A stretch of 64,000 nucleotides of DNA from an uncultured archaeon (lineage in GTDB: Archaea; Thermoproteota; Bathyarchaeia; Bathyarchaeales; Bathycorpusculaceae): NCBI GenBank assembly GCA_938023865.1, contig CALJDG010000048.1:26515-90514 (forward strand), in the 5' to 3' direction. This document shows, piece after piece, positions 26,082 through 34,587 of the stretch. Each line of letters opens with the position of its first letter. The first letter of the stretch is position 1. The notes under the pieces were generated by a model that saw only the letters and a list, made by a program, of their open reading frames with translations, was not told the origin of the DNA and ran no database searches. The translations under genes were made by a program, and so were the position numbers.

Positions 26082-27318
26082 TGAAAACCTCCAATGCGTC
26101 AAAAAGGTGAACTGGAACGGTTTCGTCATCCTCTAGTCCATCGCGGTTTTCAGGCACAATAATGTAGCCGTTGGCCCTCGTCAATGTTGAAATTATGCCG
26201 GAGCCCCTAGCACTTATAGGCTCAGCGTAAAACTCTCCATTCTGCTTGAAAACACGGACTCGAACAAAGGTTTTTCTCCCAAGGACTGTTGATGTCCGCC
26301 TTGTTAGTCTCGCCACCACAATAGGTCTAGACTCGTTTTCAATGCCCAATATTCTGAGGATTAGGGGTCTAGCGAAAACCTCAAAGCCAAAGAAGGCTGC
26401 AACTGGATTACCTGAAAGCACTATTATTGGCTTACTATCTACAACGGCTAGGGCTGTTGGCATGGCTGGGCGCATTGCAATGCCATGGACAATAACGCCT
26501 GGTTTGCCAAGCTCGTTTATGGCTGTTGGAACTAAGTCGGATACCCCGACACTTGTGCCGCCAGTAGTTACCGCTACATCCGCCTTTTTCAACCCATGCT
26601 TTAGTTTTTGTTTAATTTCATCAATATCGTCTTTGGCTATTCCCAAGTCTATAGGTTCGGCGCCCAGCTCATGGCATAAGGACGCGAGCATAATCCTATT
26701 TGTCTCATATATTTGGTCTTGCCTTAGCTTTTCTCCAGCTTCGACAAGCTCGTTTCCGGTTGCCAAAATTGCCACTTTCGGTTTTTTAAAAACTGGCACT
26801 TCGCTTATACCGAGCGCCGATATTAGGGCTAAATGATGGGGTTTTAGGCGTGTTCTGGCTTTCGCTGCAACCTCGCCCTTTGCTATGTCTTCTCCCCGCT
26901 TTGAAACATTTTCGCTTGGCGTGACAGCCGTCCAAACCTCTATTAGGCTGTCACCGACACGCCTAACATCTTCCAACATTAAAACAGCGTCTGCCCCTAT
27001 TGGTAAACGATTTCCGGTCCAAACTTGCTTAGCTTCGCCCTTTTTCACTTCGCTTCCACTCGTAAGTTTTAGGGTTTTTGGTTTAAACTGGGAAGCCCCA
27101 AAAGTGTCTCTGGCTTTAACGGCATAACCATCAACAGCAGAACGGTCAAATCTCGGCAAGTTTTCCCCTGCGATTAAGTCGTCTGCCAAAACACGATTAA
27201 GCGCATCCCATATGGGAACCAATTCGATTTTCCAACGCCTAAATTTTTGGTTATCGAAAAAGAGTTTTTTCGCTTCCTCAATTGTTGTTAGTTTTTGGAA
27301 GCCCCTTAGCCTAACCAA
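26068..27318 (-). CDS. moeA: Molybdopterin molybdenumtransferase MoeA, copy 2
   Basis: A paralogue of the following gene, 416 residues: FDRSAVDGYAVKARDTFGAS, VWTGNRLPIGADAVLMLEDV, VAILATGNELVEAGEKL, TTGGTSVGVSDLVPTAINELG and VLSGNPVAAFFGFEVFARPLILR. Several substitutions separate it from copy 1 (TTGGTSVG against TSGGVSVG; SGNPVAA against PGHPTSA), so the two copies are diverged rather than recently duplicated. Archaea with two MoeA copies are thought to split molybdenum and tungsten or to need a heteromer; which applies here is not shown. No Mo/W enzyme or other moa gene is nearby. Confidence 0.93.
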   Translation of the reverse strand: MVRLRGFQKLTTIEEAKKLFFDNQKFRRWKIELVPIWDALNRVLADDLIAGENLPRFDRSAVDGYAVKARDTFGASQFKPKTLKLTSGSEVKKGEAKQVWTGNRLPIGADAVLMLEDVRRVGDSLIEVWTAVTPSENVSKRGEDIAKGEVAAKARTRLKPHHLALISALGISEVPVFKKPKVAILATGNELVEAGEKLRQDQIYETNRIMLASLCHELGAEPIDLGIAKDDIDEIKQKLKHGLKKADVAVTTGGTSVGVSDLVPTAINELGKPGVIVHGIAMRPAMPTALAVVDSKPIIVLSGNPVAAFFGFEVFARPLILRILGIENESRPIVVARLTRRTSTVLGRKTFVRVRVFKQNGEFYAEPISARGSGIISTLTRANGYIIVPENRDGLEDDETVPVHLFDALEVFNENV

Positions 27319-27383
27319 AATAAAAGGCCCCTATAATCAGCACACAAACTTAATAAAAAAGGTATCGCAAAGAAACTTTGAAC

Positions 27384-28247
27384 TTAGGTTTTAATTTCTT
27401 TTCTTAGGATGTCCCGCATTTTTATGGCGTCCACGTCTAACACTGGGCTCTCACTTATTATGACGGGGTTAAGCCTAAAATTGGCTAAGACCCTTGCGAG
27501 CATCTCAAATTCTGGTCCATAGCCAGCCTCATCCATGGTATGGTGGCATCTTTCCCCCTTATCAGTGAACTCAACTTTTGTGAAGTGGCAATGCATGTTT
27601 TTGACAGCCTCGGTTCCCAAACGCCTCTCGATTTCTTCCACAACTATGCAGAAGTCGTTAACAGTTTTGAAGCGTCCATGGTCCCTCGCGTGCAAGTGCG
27701 CCCAGTCTATCACAGGCTGGGTTTGCTCAACCTGTTCGCATAAAGCTAAAACTTCTTCTAAACTGCCAAACTGGGTCGGCTTTCCCATAGTTTCAGGACC
27801 AATCCGCACATCTGTTATGCTAAGAGACCTCAGCCTTTCAACAACGTCTTTTAGAGCCCCGAGGCATGCCTTAAAAACGTCTTTGGGAGGTTTTCTTCCA
27901 TAAAAACCCGGATGAAAGACAACAATTTTAGAGCCCATCCATTTGGAAGCGGCGGCACACGCTATTAGGCGATCTTTGCTGGCTTCAACAGTTTCCTTCT
28001 CGCCGCACAAGTTTATGAAGTAAGAACCGTGAAGGCTTAAGAGGACATCGTTCTCCTTAGCCTTCAATCCAAGGTTTTCAGCTTCCTCCCTCCGCATTTG
28101 GGGCTTCCCGCCCCAACGCACAGCTTGGTACTCAAAAGCATCCAACCCCTCTTCCCGCAAGAGTCTCGGGATATCCGTTAAGGAGGCTTTCATAGCCCTA
28201 AAACTTGGAGGAACCCCCGCCGGACCGAATCTTGGACGGTCAGCCAT
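27384..28247 (-). CDS. nfo: Endonuclease IV-type TIM-barrel protein (AP endonuclease 2 family)
   Basis: Likely apurinic/apyrimidinic endonuclease with a tri-zinc site in a TIM barrel. The 287 residues carry the expected metal ligands in order: LLSLHGSYFINL, KIVVFHPGFYG, VRIGPETMGKPTQFG, QPVIDWAHLHARDHG, NMHCHFTKVEF and IISESPVLD. It begins with RFGPAGVPPSF and a family-typical EGLDAFEYQAVRW. Related archaeal proteins may be sugar isomerases rather than repair enzymes, but the HLHARDHG and GPETMGK motifs favour endonuclease IV. Eleven bases separate it from the downstream membrane-protein gene on the same strand. Confidence 0.85.
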   Translation of the reverse strand: MADRPRFGPAGVPPSFRAMKASLTDIPRLLREEGLDAFEYQAVRWGGKPQMRREEAENLGLKAKENDVLLSLHGSYFINLCGEKETVEASKDRLIACAAASKWMGSKIVVFHPGFYGRKPPKDVFKACLGALKDVVERLRSLSITDVRIGPETMGKPTQFGSLEEVLALCEQVEQTQPVIDWAHLHARDHGRFKTVNDFCIVVEEIERRLGTEAVKNMHCHFTKVEFTDKGERCHHTMDEAGYGPEFEMLARVLANFRLNPVIISESPVLDVDAIKMRDILRKEIKT

Positions 28248-28257
28248 TCAAGAGCCT

Positions 28258-29142
28258 CTAACTTCTCTTTGCCTTCCTAAAGCGATAACTTTTTCGCGTT
28301 AAAAATCCATAAAAGATCACCGCCAAGGCCGAAACCCAAGCTGCAACATTTTGAAAAACGATATATTTACCGATTGGAGGCAAATTCACAAGAGGCTTAA
28401 CTAGGCCTACAAGGGCCGAAACGAAACCTCTCAAAGTTGGGGCAGCAGAAATTATGGCATTATTTATTGATGAACAAAGCCAACCGATGGGACCAAGAGC
28501 TTCAACAAAACCTTTTAAACCATTATTAACAGACTTTACAAACTCAAGAAGGGGACTATTTCCGCGATAAATGGTTGAAAAAGTCCCATATATAAGCCCG
28601 GGAAAAGCAACAACTGAAACTAGTAGAATTAAGGATGAAAAAACCAAAATTGTTATTATAGCGCTTTTTATCGTCGCCCTTGCAAAGCTAACCTTGTTCC
28701 GGATGTAAGAGATCCCTTTAATCCGTAAAATTCCAGATTTCATCTTTGCGAATAAATTCCTTACAGCGCCACCTGCTATGAAAGTGAACTCTTTCCCTGT
28801 TTTTTGGTCTTGCTCCTTCCTTTGCGGCTTAGTTTTGGGTTTTCCTTCAGGCGGTTTTTGAGGCTGCATAGCTGCATATTTTGTCATGCAAATCCAACTG
28901 AAGGCAAGGGTTATAGTAACTGATAATGGAACGAGGTGAAAGAGCGGACTCACAACGATAGTTATCGTCCAGCCAGTCCATGGAATTTGGAAACTTCCTT
29001 TCAGAGGGTTTTCTTCCCTTACTCCGAGGGAAATGGCAAAAATGACAATGGCATATTCAATTAGGGAAGTTATTATGAGAAAAAGTATTATTGCCATTAA
29101 ACCCTTAAGAGATGCCCACCGAACTATCAGACGTTTAGACAA
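28258..29142 (-). CDS. Integral membrane protein of unknown function
   Basis: 294 residues starting at TTG. Hydrophobic segments lie at about 12-36 (GLMAIILFLIITSLIEYAIVIFAI), 53-83 (WTGWTITIVVSPLFHLVPLSVTITLAFSWI), 163-190 (AIITILVFSSLILLVSVVAFPGLIYG) and 262-285 (IVFQNVAAWVSALAVIFYGFL). A basic, proline/lysine-rich cytosolic loop (QPQKPPEGKPKTKPQRKEQDQKTG) separates the first two from the rest. No family recognised. It lies between a small zinc-ribbon gene upstream and the endonuclease IV-like gene, all on the minus strand. Confidence 0.75.
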   Translation of the reverse strand: MSKRLIVRWASLKGLMAIILFLIITSLIEYAIVIFAISLGVREENPLKGSFQIPWTGWTITIVVSPLFHLVPLSVTITLAFSWICMTKYAAMQPQKPPEGKPKTKPQRKEQDQKTGKEFTFIAGGAVRNLFAKMKSGILRIKGISYIRNKVSFARATIKSAIITILVFSSLILLVSVVAFPGLIYGTFSTIYRGNSPLLEFVKSVNNGLKGFVEALGPIGWLCSSINNAIISAAPTLRGFVSALVGLVKPLVNLPPIGKYIVFQNVAAWVSALAVIFYGFLTRKSYRFRKAKRS

Positions 29143-29240
29143 TTAACCACCACTTGTGCTTCTTTAAATTTGCTTTAAAAATATAGGGAATCATGTTAAA
29201 AAACGTGACTGTTGTAACTTTGCTAATCATATAGCTTAGT

Positions 29241-29399
29241 CTAACGTAATGGAAATTCATGCCCGCACTTTGGACATTTTGCATAGCTGCACTGCACGGT
29301 TGATGGGCACCCTGAACATGCAAAGGCTCTTCCGTAAGATATGTCAAACGTGAAGCCGCACTTAGGACAGTGTACAGGCCTTTTTGTTTTTAAGCCCAT
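29241..29399 (-). CDS. 52-residue double zinc-ribbon protein
   Basis: ATG at 29399 opens a frame ending in TAG at 29241. It starts MGLKTKRPVHCPKCGFTFDI and carries four cysteine knuckles: CPKC, CSGC, a lone C in VQCSY and CPKC, enough for two zinc ions. The centre SYGRAFACSGCPSTVQCSYAKCPKCGHEF resembles archaeal mini zinc-finger proteins. It may act as a nucleic-acid-binding or metal-handling protein; nothing more can be said. It sits 98 bases upstream of the membrane-protein gene and diverges from the TackOD1-like gene. Confidence 0.8.
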   Translation of the reverse strand: MGLKTKRPVHCPKCGFTFDISYGRAFACSGCPSTVQCSYAKCPKCGHEFPLR

Positions 29400-29545
29400 T
29401 TAGTGCACCATTCAAACGACGAGCGCAGCAATACTTTAAAACCTTTCGAATAAACGTGCCTTTATGGAAAGTTTTAACAGTAACAAGTTTTAAATTAATT
29501 TTGAGCCTTTAAATGCTGGTTTAAAAATCTCGGTACGGGAAATTG

Positions 29546-30520
29546 ATGCAAACTGAAAAACTTGAAAGGATGAAGCTATATAAAGACTTGCATGTTCAGG
29601 TTTTCTTAAATAAATTTATAAGCGGCGAAATAAGCGAGCTACAACCCACCTTCGATCCAAAGTTTGGTTATAGATATGCTGAAGTTGAAGCAATCTTGGG
29701 GGGTTCCTCAAAAGTTGAGGATTTCTTGAACAAGCTTTATGAAACAAAAGTTATAAAGCGAAAGCTCTACGACAAGATATTATACTGTCCAAATTGCGGT
29801 TCCCAGAACATTTCAACTCACTATTGTTGCCCATACTGCAAATCCTTCAACATAAAGAAAGGCTCACTTATCGAGCATGTTAAATGTGGTTATATGGATG
29901 TTGAAGAAGACTTCAGAAAGGGCAAAAAGCTTGTCTGTCCTAAATGCCGCGAAGAACTAAAAAAACCAGACGTAGATCATAGGAAGGCTGGAATATGGTG
30001 CACATGCAAGGACTGTGGTAAAAGCTTTGACATACCTGTTATAAAGCATTTTTGCAGAGATTGCCAAGCCGGCTTCACTTTTGAGGATGTGGAAATTCGA
30101 GATGTTTACACGTATACATTAAATGAAGAAGTGAAAGGCGAAATAACAGCAGGATGGATTTTTGTTGCGCCAATAAAAGAGTTTCTCATCGAGAGCGGGT
30201 TTGTAGTGGAGGCTCCAGCCTTCTTAAAAGGCAAGTCGGGTGCGAACCATATGTTTGACATATCCGCCTATAAAAAGGGAAACGCTAGAAAAGTGACCGT
30301 GATGGATGTGGCAACTGCAACAGAAGACGCGGTTTCAGAACAGCCAGTGATAGCCTTATTCGCAAAAATATACGACGTGGCGCCAGACAGCGCCATCCTC
30401 ATAGCTATCCCAAAGCTAGGAGATAACGCAAAAAAAATGGCTGATCTTTACAACATCAAAGTTATAGAGGGAAAAAATGCGAAAGGAATAACAAACGCCC
30501 TTAAAGAGAAATTATTTTAG
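29546..30520 (+). CDS. TackOD1-like zinc protein with a C-terminal restriction-endonuclease-like domain
   Basis: A 324-residue soluble protein. After an N-terminal helical part (1-80), a cysteine-rich centre follows: YCPNCGSQN, YCCPYCKSFNIKKGSLIEHVKCGYMDVEEDF, LVCPKCREELKKPDVDHRKAGIWCTCKDCGKSF and HFCRDCQAGF. The CPYC...GxLIEH..CGY...F...LxCPKC..EL pattern is that of TackOD1 output domains of TACK archaea. The last 110 residues (FLIESGFVVEAPAFLKGKSGANHMFDISAY...ARKVTVMDVAT) look like a PD-(D/E)XK-like fold similar to Mrr-type domains, with a possible D-x-(n)-D/K core; activity is unproven. ATG 29546 is preferred to TTG 29543. It may be a signalling or nucleic-acid sensor protein. Confidence 0.82.
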   Translation: MQTEKLERMKLYKDLHVQVFLNKFISGEISELQPTFDPKFGYRYAEVEAILGGSSKVEDFLNKLYETKVIKRKLYDKILYCPNCGSQNISTHYCCPYCKSFNIKKGSLIEHVKCGYMDVEEDFRKGKKLVCPKCREELKKPDVDHRKAGIWCTCKDCGKSFDIPVIKHFCRDCQAGFTFEDVEIRDVYTYTLNEEVKGEITAGWIFVAPIKEFLIESGFVVEAPAFLKGKSGANHMFDISAYKKGNARKVTVMDVATATEDAVSEQPVIALFAKIYDVAPDSAILIAIPKLGDNAKKMADLYNIKVIEGKNAKGITNALKEKLF

Positions 30521-30533
30521 AAACCCCCAAGCA

Positions 30534-32354
30534 TTACTTAACTAAGGAGACCGCGATATTTCCGGCTTCTGTGATAACTTTAACCATATAGGCACCTTTA
30601 GGCCAAAGTATGTCTTCCCTAAGGTAATAGGCAGTTTCGCCGGAGTTTAGGAATCGGTTTTCCTCGTAACGAACATGATGGGTGGCGTTGATTACCCATA
30701 AAGAAACAATGTGAACTGTTGTTATGCCAACATTTCTAATCTTTATAAGAACCCCATTAAAAATTACTTGTACTCCAAAAAAGTCCAAATAAATTGTCGT
30801 CTGGGTTGTATCTGGCCCTGAGTCATTGATTATTAAATTTAGAATACCGTTGTTATCGATATAATTTTGCCAGTTAAGCAAAGTTACATTATAATATTTG
30901 AACGATGAAGAAATACCAAACTGGGCAATTACATCTCGCTGTCTACTTATCCGGTTATAAGCTTTTAAAATCAAAGTCTCAAGGTTATCGCTTGCTTTTA
31001 CACGAAGGCTAACATTTATAGACCTTATAGAACTTGGCAAAAAATTTCTAATGTTCGCTGTAAATTCTCCCATTATACTTAAAGTAAAATCGCTGCCATT
31101 TTGAATACTGAATTTTAACTCGATTAGATCGGCTTTAAAATTAAAGGGATTAGAGGTAGATTTAACACATGTAACCTTTAGCCTCCATTCGCCATTATAA
31201 TCAATATAACGGTTAATGTTAGATGTTATGTTCTTTCTTAACAAGAAGTCGTTCGTCCCTATAATGGAAGAGGTATATCCGTCCTCTCCGACTTCGGAGT
31301 ATCTACCAGCCTGGTAATCATAAAGCTGGAATACGGCTGTTACTGAGTCACTTGTAGAGCTGCTGTCTATAGCCAAAGTGGCTTGCGTCCAAGAGGCCAA
31401 AGTAACATTTCCTAAAAATTCAACTTCAACCCTATGTTCTAAATCCATCTCGTAAGTGCAGTAAATGCAGTATTGGTAATTATTGTGCTGCGAGTCGGTT
31501 GGATTGCTTGGCGAATTATAATTATTAGAAGTATCATAGTGTCCTTGATCCGCAAAGCCTTGTGTATAGTAGAATCTTATGGAGTTATTAGGTATTATCA
31601 TCAGCACATATTGAGTGTCGGGTTCCAAGATTGGCGGAGAAGAGAAAGTAGCTGTCCACCACTGCAACGTTGCAGAAATAGAAATGGACTCTGTTATTGC
31701 TATTATCTGCATGTCACTGTGGCGTACAATTATACATTTTACATTTCTTGTTCCGCTGCTGCTGCGCCCATAAAAAGAGATGCTTTTGGCGGTTATGTAG
31801 GCTGATGGTGAAATGAAAAGGCTACCGTACATTTGATTCCCTCCGACAGAAACATAATTTGTGCCAGTAGCAGTGTTACCTAATACATCTGTTAAATTTT
31901 CAGATGAGTAGCTGCCAAAGATAAGGTATATGTTATCATCGTTTTTTAGATCATCTACTGAACCATCAATGTAACTTGTTAACCCTAGAATTGTATACTC
32001 GGATGGTGACGATGATATAAATGCGTTATTATAAGTGGATTCTTCAACGAAAGTTTGATAAGCATTATCTTGGGGATGCCAAGTGTCCTCATAAGTTCCT
32101 CCAATACAGTGACCTATTTCTAAGATATATTCGGTGGTGCTAGTAAACCATGGAGATTTATCGCTGGCGTAGGTTATTTCGATTTTCTCTTGCGCTTTTT
32201 CCCAGTCTAGCTGATTCATTTGATAGCTCCATAAAACTACGTTAGCAACTATAACTGTAATTAGAATTAGGCTCAGCATTACAACTAGAACATTACTTAC
32301 GCCATACTTATCTTTGTTTAGCCTTTTATGGCGCCTTGTAATAGCCTCCAACAT
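30534..32354 (-). CDS. Large pilin-like secreted protein with class III signal peptide
   Basis: 606 residues. The N terminus MLEAITRRHKRLNKDKYGVSNVLVVMLSLILITVIVANVVLW is a class III (prepilin) signal: basic leader, likely cleavage after Gly18, then a hydrophobic helix that packs in a pilus core. The rest is extracellular, rich in Ser/Thr/Asn/Tyr, with beta-sandwich-like segments (TSGTRNVKCIIVRHSD and VFQLYDYQAGRYSEVGEDGY) and many N-x-S/T sequons. It is far larger than usual pilins and may be a tip or adhesin subunit. Its start overlaps the end of the small pilin gene by 29 bases, in the pilus operon. Confidence 0.82.
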   Translation of the reverse strand: MLEAITRRHKRLNKDKYGVSNVLVVMLSLILITVIVANVVLWSYQMNQLDWEKAQEKIEITYASDKSPWFTSTTEYILEIGHCIGGTYEDTWHPQDNAYQTFVEESTYNNAFISSSPSEYTILGLTSYIDGSVDDLKNDDNIYLIFGSYSSENLTDVLGNTATGTNYVSVGGNQMYGSLFISPSAYITAKSISFYGRSSSGTRNVKCIIVRHSDMQIIAITESISISATLQWWTATFSSPPILEPDTQYVLMIIPNNSIRFYYTQGFADQGHYDTSNNYNSPSNPTDSQHNNYQYCIYCTYEMDLEHRVEVEFLGNVTLASWTQATLAIDSSSTSDSVTAVFQLYDYQAGRYSEVGEDGYTSSIIGTNDFLLRKNITSNINRYIDYNGEWRLKVTCVKSTSNPFNFKADLIELKFSIQNGSDFTLSIMGEFTANIRNFLPSSIRSINVSLRVKASDNLETLILKAYNRISRQRDVIAQFGISSSFKYYNVTLLNWQNYIDNNGILNLIINDSGPDTTQTTIYLDFFGVQVIFNGVLIKIRNVGITTVHIVSLWVINATHHVRYEENRFLNSGETAYYLREDILWPKGAYMVKVITEAGNIAVSLVK

Positions 32355-32760
32355 GGGTTCCCCTCATTGTTACAACATCTAAATGGTACAGGATATTTGA
32401 TGTCCAACTGTAAGTGATGTTAAGCCAGCCGTGGTCGCCCAATTCCAGTTCTAGGGTTGGCGACGAACAGCGGGTGTGGTTTATGTAAACTGTGGATACC
32501 CGTATTGGCACTTTTCCAACATTGCGAAGGTAAATGCTTATTTGACGTGTTCCAGTAGTAGTCGCATCGTTGAACCAGACGTCTTCTATAATTAGGCGTT
32601 CGCCCATAGTTTCGCGAAGGTTTGTTGTTATGACGTATGTGGTGGTGGCGGCTATCGACATAGCGGCAACAGCAACAACCATAAGAAGCAAGTTGCTTAA
32701 TACCGGGGTTATGGCCCGCTTGTCTTTGAAAAATCTCAAAAACCTCAGCATATTCACCAC
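32326..32760 (-). CDS. Type IV pilin-like protein
   Basis: 144 residues with the archaeal pilin N terminus MLRFLRFFKDKRAITPVLSNLLLMVVAVAAMSIAATTTYVI: basic leader, cleavage expected around Arg-Ala, then the hydrophobic core helix with the typical ITPVLSNLLLMVVAVA. The C-terminal part is a short beta domain (YLRNVGKVPIRVSTVYINHT, LELGDHGWLNITYSWT) resembling DUF1628/archaellin-type heads, with sequons for glycosylation. It starts at GTG, preceded by GAGGTGAT. The gene lies between the platform protein genes and the large pilin-like gene, and is probably the major subunit. Confidence 0.85.
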   Translation of the reverse strand: MVNMLRFLRFFKDKRAITPVLSNLLLMVVAVAAMSIAATTTYVITTNLRETMGERLIIEDVWFNDATTTGTRQISIYLRNVGKVPIRVSTVYINHTRCSSPTLELELGDHGWLNITYSWTSNILYHLDVVTMRGTHVGGYYKAP

Positions 32761-32768
32761 GGATCACC

Positions 32769-33584
32769 TCATAGGAGGAGTCTTATGGCTAAGTAGCCGC
32801 ACACCATCATCACCAGACTATGCTTCAGCCCGGCACTTACTGTGCCCTCACCCATCTTTCCAGCCACCAAACCGCCGAAGAAGCCTTGAATCGCAGTCAT
32901 ATGCAGAAATAGGCGTTTTATTTCCGCCGGCGTCATGATGGCTGTTCCAAGGATAGGCAATCCTTGTATTTCCACAAAGAAAGATTTGAAAAGTAACACT
33001 ATGGTGAATAAGAAGACAAAGAAAGCTACATGAATTATGGCAATATATGGTCTTGTACGATTTCGCCGCTCTTTGTGAAGGATAAGGGTTGACTGGATAA
33101 ACTTGCCCATCGGGTCGAAGACCTTCTCCACGTGTCCGCCAGAGCGATTAGCCTCAATTATGAGCGGTATGGTTCTATGTATAAGAACGGTGTTAACTCG
33201 CCTAGCAAATGCGATCAGGGCTTCTTCCAAAGTCATACCCCAAGAGATTTGAGCATTCACCTTCCGTAGCTCAGCCGTTAAAGATCCGAAATCCCTTTTC
33301 GCCGCTTCATCCAAAGCTCTGGGCAGGGTCATGCCCGTTTCCTGTGCTTGCACGATGCTTCTGAATAGGTCTGGTAAGTGCTCGTCTATGGTTCTCTTCC
33401 ACCTATAATCGATATAGTTCATGATCGTTGGCGGTGTGAAGGCTGCAATAACGGCGAAAAACACAAACTCGTCAAAAATTGTTGTGCTCCAAGCCGTGAG
33501 AAAACCGAAAACTATTATTGAGATTGCTAGGATGCCTGACAAAACCCAGACAATTTTTTTGACTGTTTCCCCAACTTTTGGCAT
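32769..33584 (-). CDS. Type II secretion F-domain platform protein (TadC-like)
   Basis: Inner-membrane platform subunit of a type IV pilus machine. From ATG 33584 it has 271 residues, with helices at about 12-30 and 37-55 near the N terminus, the cytosolic T2SSF domain (DEHLPDLFRSIVQAQETGMTLPRALDEAAKRDFGSL, then ARRVNTVLIHRTIPLIIEANRSGGHV) and further helices near 180-200 and 240-270. It is a half-size protein, so it likely pairs with the neighbouring F protein, like TadB/TadC. The start was chosen because a GGTAGGGTG site lies just ahead; the ATG at 33614 would overlap the previous gene. Confidence 0.87.
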   Translation of the reverse strand: MPKVGETVKKIVWVLSGILAISIIVFGFLTAWSTTIFDEFVFFAVIAAFTPPTIMNYIDYRWKRTIDEHLPDLFRSIVQAQETGMTLPRALDEAAKRDFGSLTAELRKVNAQISWGMTLEEALIAFARRVNTVLIHRTIPLIIEANRSGGHVEKVFDPMGKFIQSTLILHKERRNRTRPYIAIIHVAFFVFLFTIVLLFKSFFVEIQGLPILGTAIMTPAEIKRLFLHMTAIQGFFGGLVAGKMGEGTVSAGLKHSLVMMVCGYLAIRLLL

Positions 33585-33591
33585 ACGCACC

Positions 33592-34587
33592 CTACCACTT
33601 TGGCGAGACAGCATCTAATAGTAGTAGGAACATGATTGAGCCCGCAGGAATCCCGATGTAGGTTAAGATGTTAAGTAAAAGGTCTGGACTTAAAATTCCA
33701 AGACCGCCACCACCCATCATAGCCATAACAGCCAGCATGATTATGAGAAGTAAGGGTCCAGTGACAAGTATAGCCACATAAAACTCTGAAAGCATAGCTA
33801 AGGTGTCTGAAAATTTGCGGAGGCTTATCCTCTTTAACCTCATATGCTGCTTCGACTTCTCTCTCAAATATGCAGCAAGGTTACTTCCAGAGTGAATTGT
33901 TGAGATAAGACCTTCAATCATTTCGCGAAACCTTTCAGAAGGTGTCCGCTTCGAAGCTTGCTCCAAAGCCGAAATTATGTCCAAGCCGAAGAGGCCCACA
34001 TCCCTAATGATGTTCTTTGCCTCTACAGAAACCGCCAATTGAATTGGAAGATTCGAAAGGGAATAGAAAATTTTCTCCGGTGGAACGCCAGCACTAGCCA
34101 AAATTGACATATAACCAGTCGTAAAAGCCAGCTCGTCTTCGAGTTCTCTCTTGAACTTGTCAGCTCGATAAACTGGGTATATATAAAATCCAAGAATTGA
34201 AAAGGCGACCGCGAAGAGGCCTCCACCAAAGCCGAAAAGGAAGGCTGGGAAAAATGGCACATCAAACATGAAAATCAATAGGCATGGAACTAGCATAAAG
34301 GTGGCAATCGCGATTATGAATGTTGAAAATACTGTTAGGCTTATGTAAACCCTGAAACCAATCTTAAGTCCAGCCCTTTGTAAGTGCAAACTCAGATCTT
34401 CAAAAAGGGGTAAGATTCGGCTGATTTTGCCGCCCACAATCCCATAAGTAACTGATTGGAGGCTCCCAGTCCTAATTTTCCTTCTTCCGTTCGCACCTGA
34501 AACTTCTGAAGAGCGGATTTTCGATGTAAATTGGTTTAGCTTTAACAGAACCTTTTTAAAGGCTTCCGCGAGATTTTTGTTTTTCAT
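33592..34587 (-). CDS. Type II secretion F-domain platform protein (TadB-like)
   Basis: 331 residues, starting MKNKNLAEAFKKV with a basic cytosolic N-terminal stretch of about 95 residues. Two helices at about 100-150 (LTVFSTFIIAIATFMLVPCLLIFMFDVPFFPAFLFGFGGGLF) precede the T2SSF domain (ELEDELAFTTGYMSILASAGVPPEKIFYSLSN, SGSNLAAYLREKSKQHMRLKR), followed by helices at about 270-325. The ATG overlaps the stop of the ATPase gene (ATGA type, 34584-34587), so translation is coupled. Together with the 271-residue partner it equals one double-length ArlJ/FlaJ-type platform split in two. Confidence 0.87.
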   Translation of the reverse strand: MKNKNLAEAFKKVLLKLNQFTSKIRSSEVSGANGRRKIRTGSLQSVTYGIVGGKISRILPLFEDLSLHLQRAGLKIGFRVYISLTVFSTFIIAIATFMLVPCLLIFMFDVPFFPAFLFGFGGGLFAVAFSILGFYIYPVYRADKFKRELEDELAFTTGYMSILASAGVPPEKIFYSLSNLPIQLAVSVEAKNIIRDVGLFGLDIISALEQASKRTPSERFREMIEGLISTIHSGSNLAAYLREKSKQHMRLKRISLRKFSDTLAMLSEFYVAILVTGPLLLIIMLAVMAMMGGGGLGILSPDLLLNILTYIGIPAGSIMFLLLLDAVSPKW

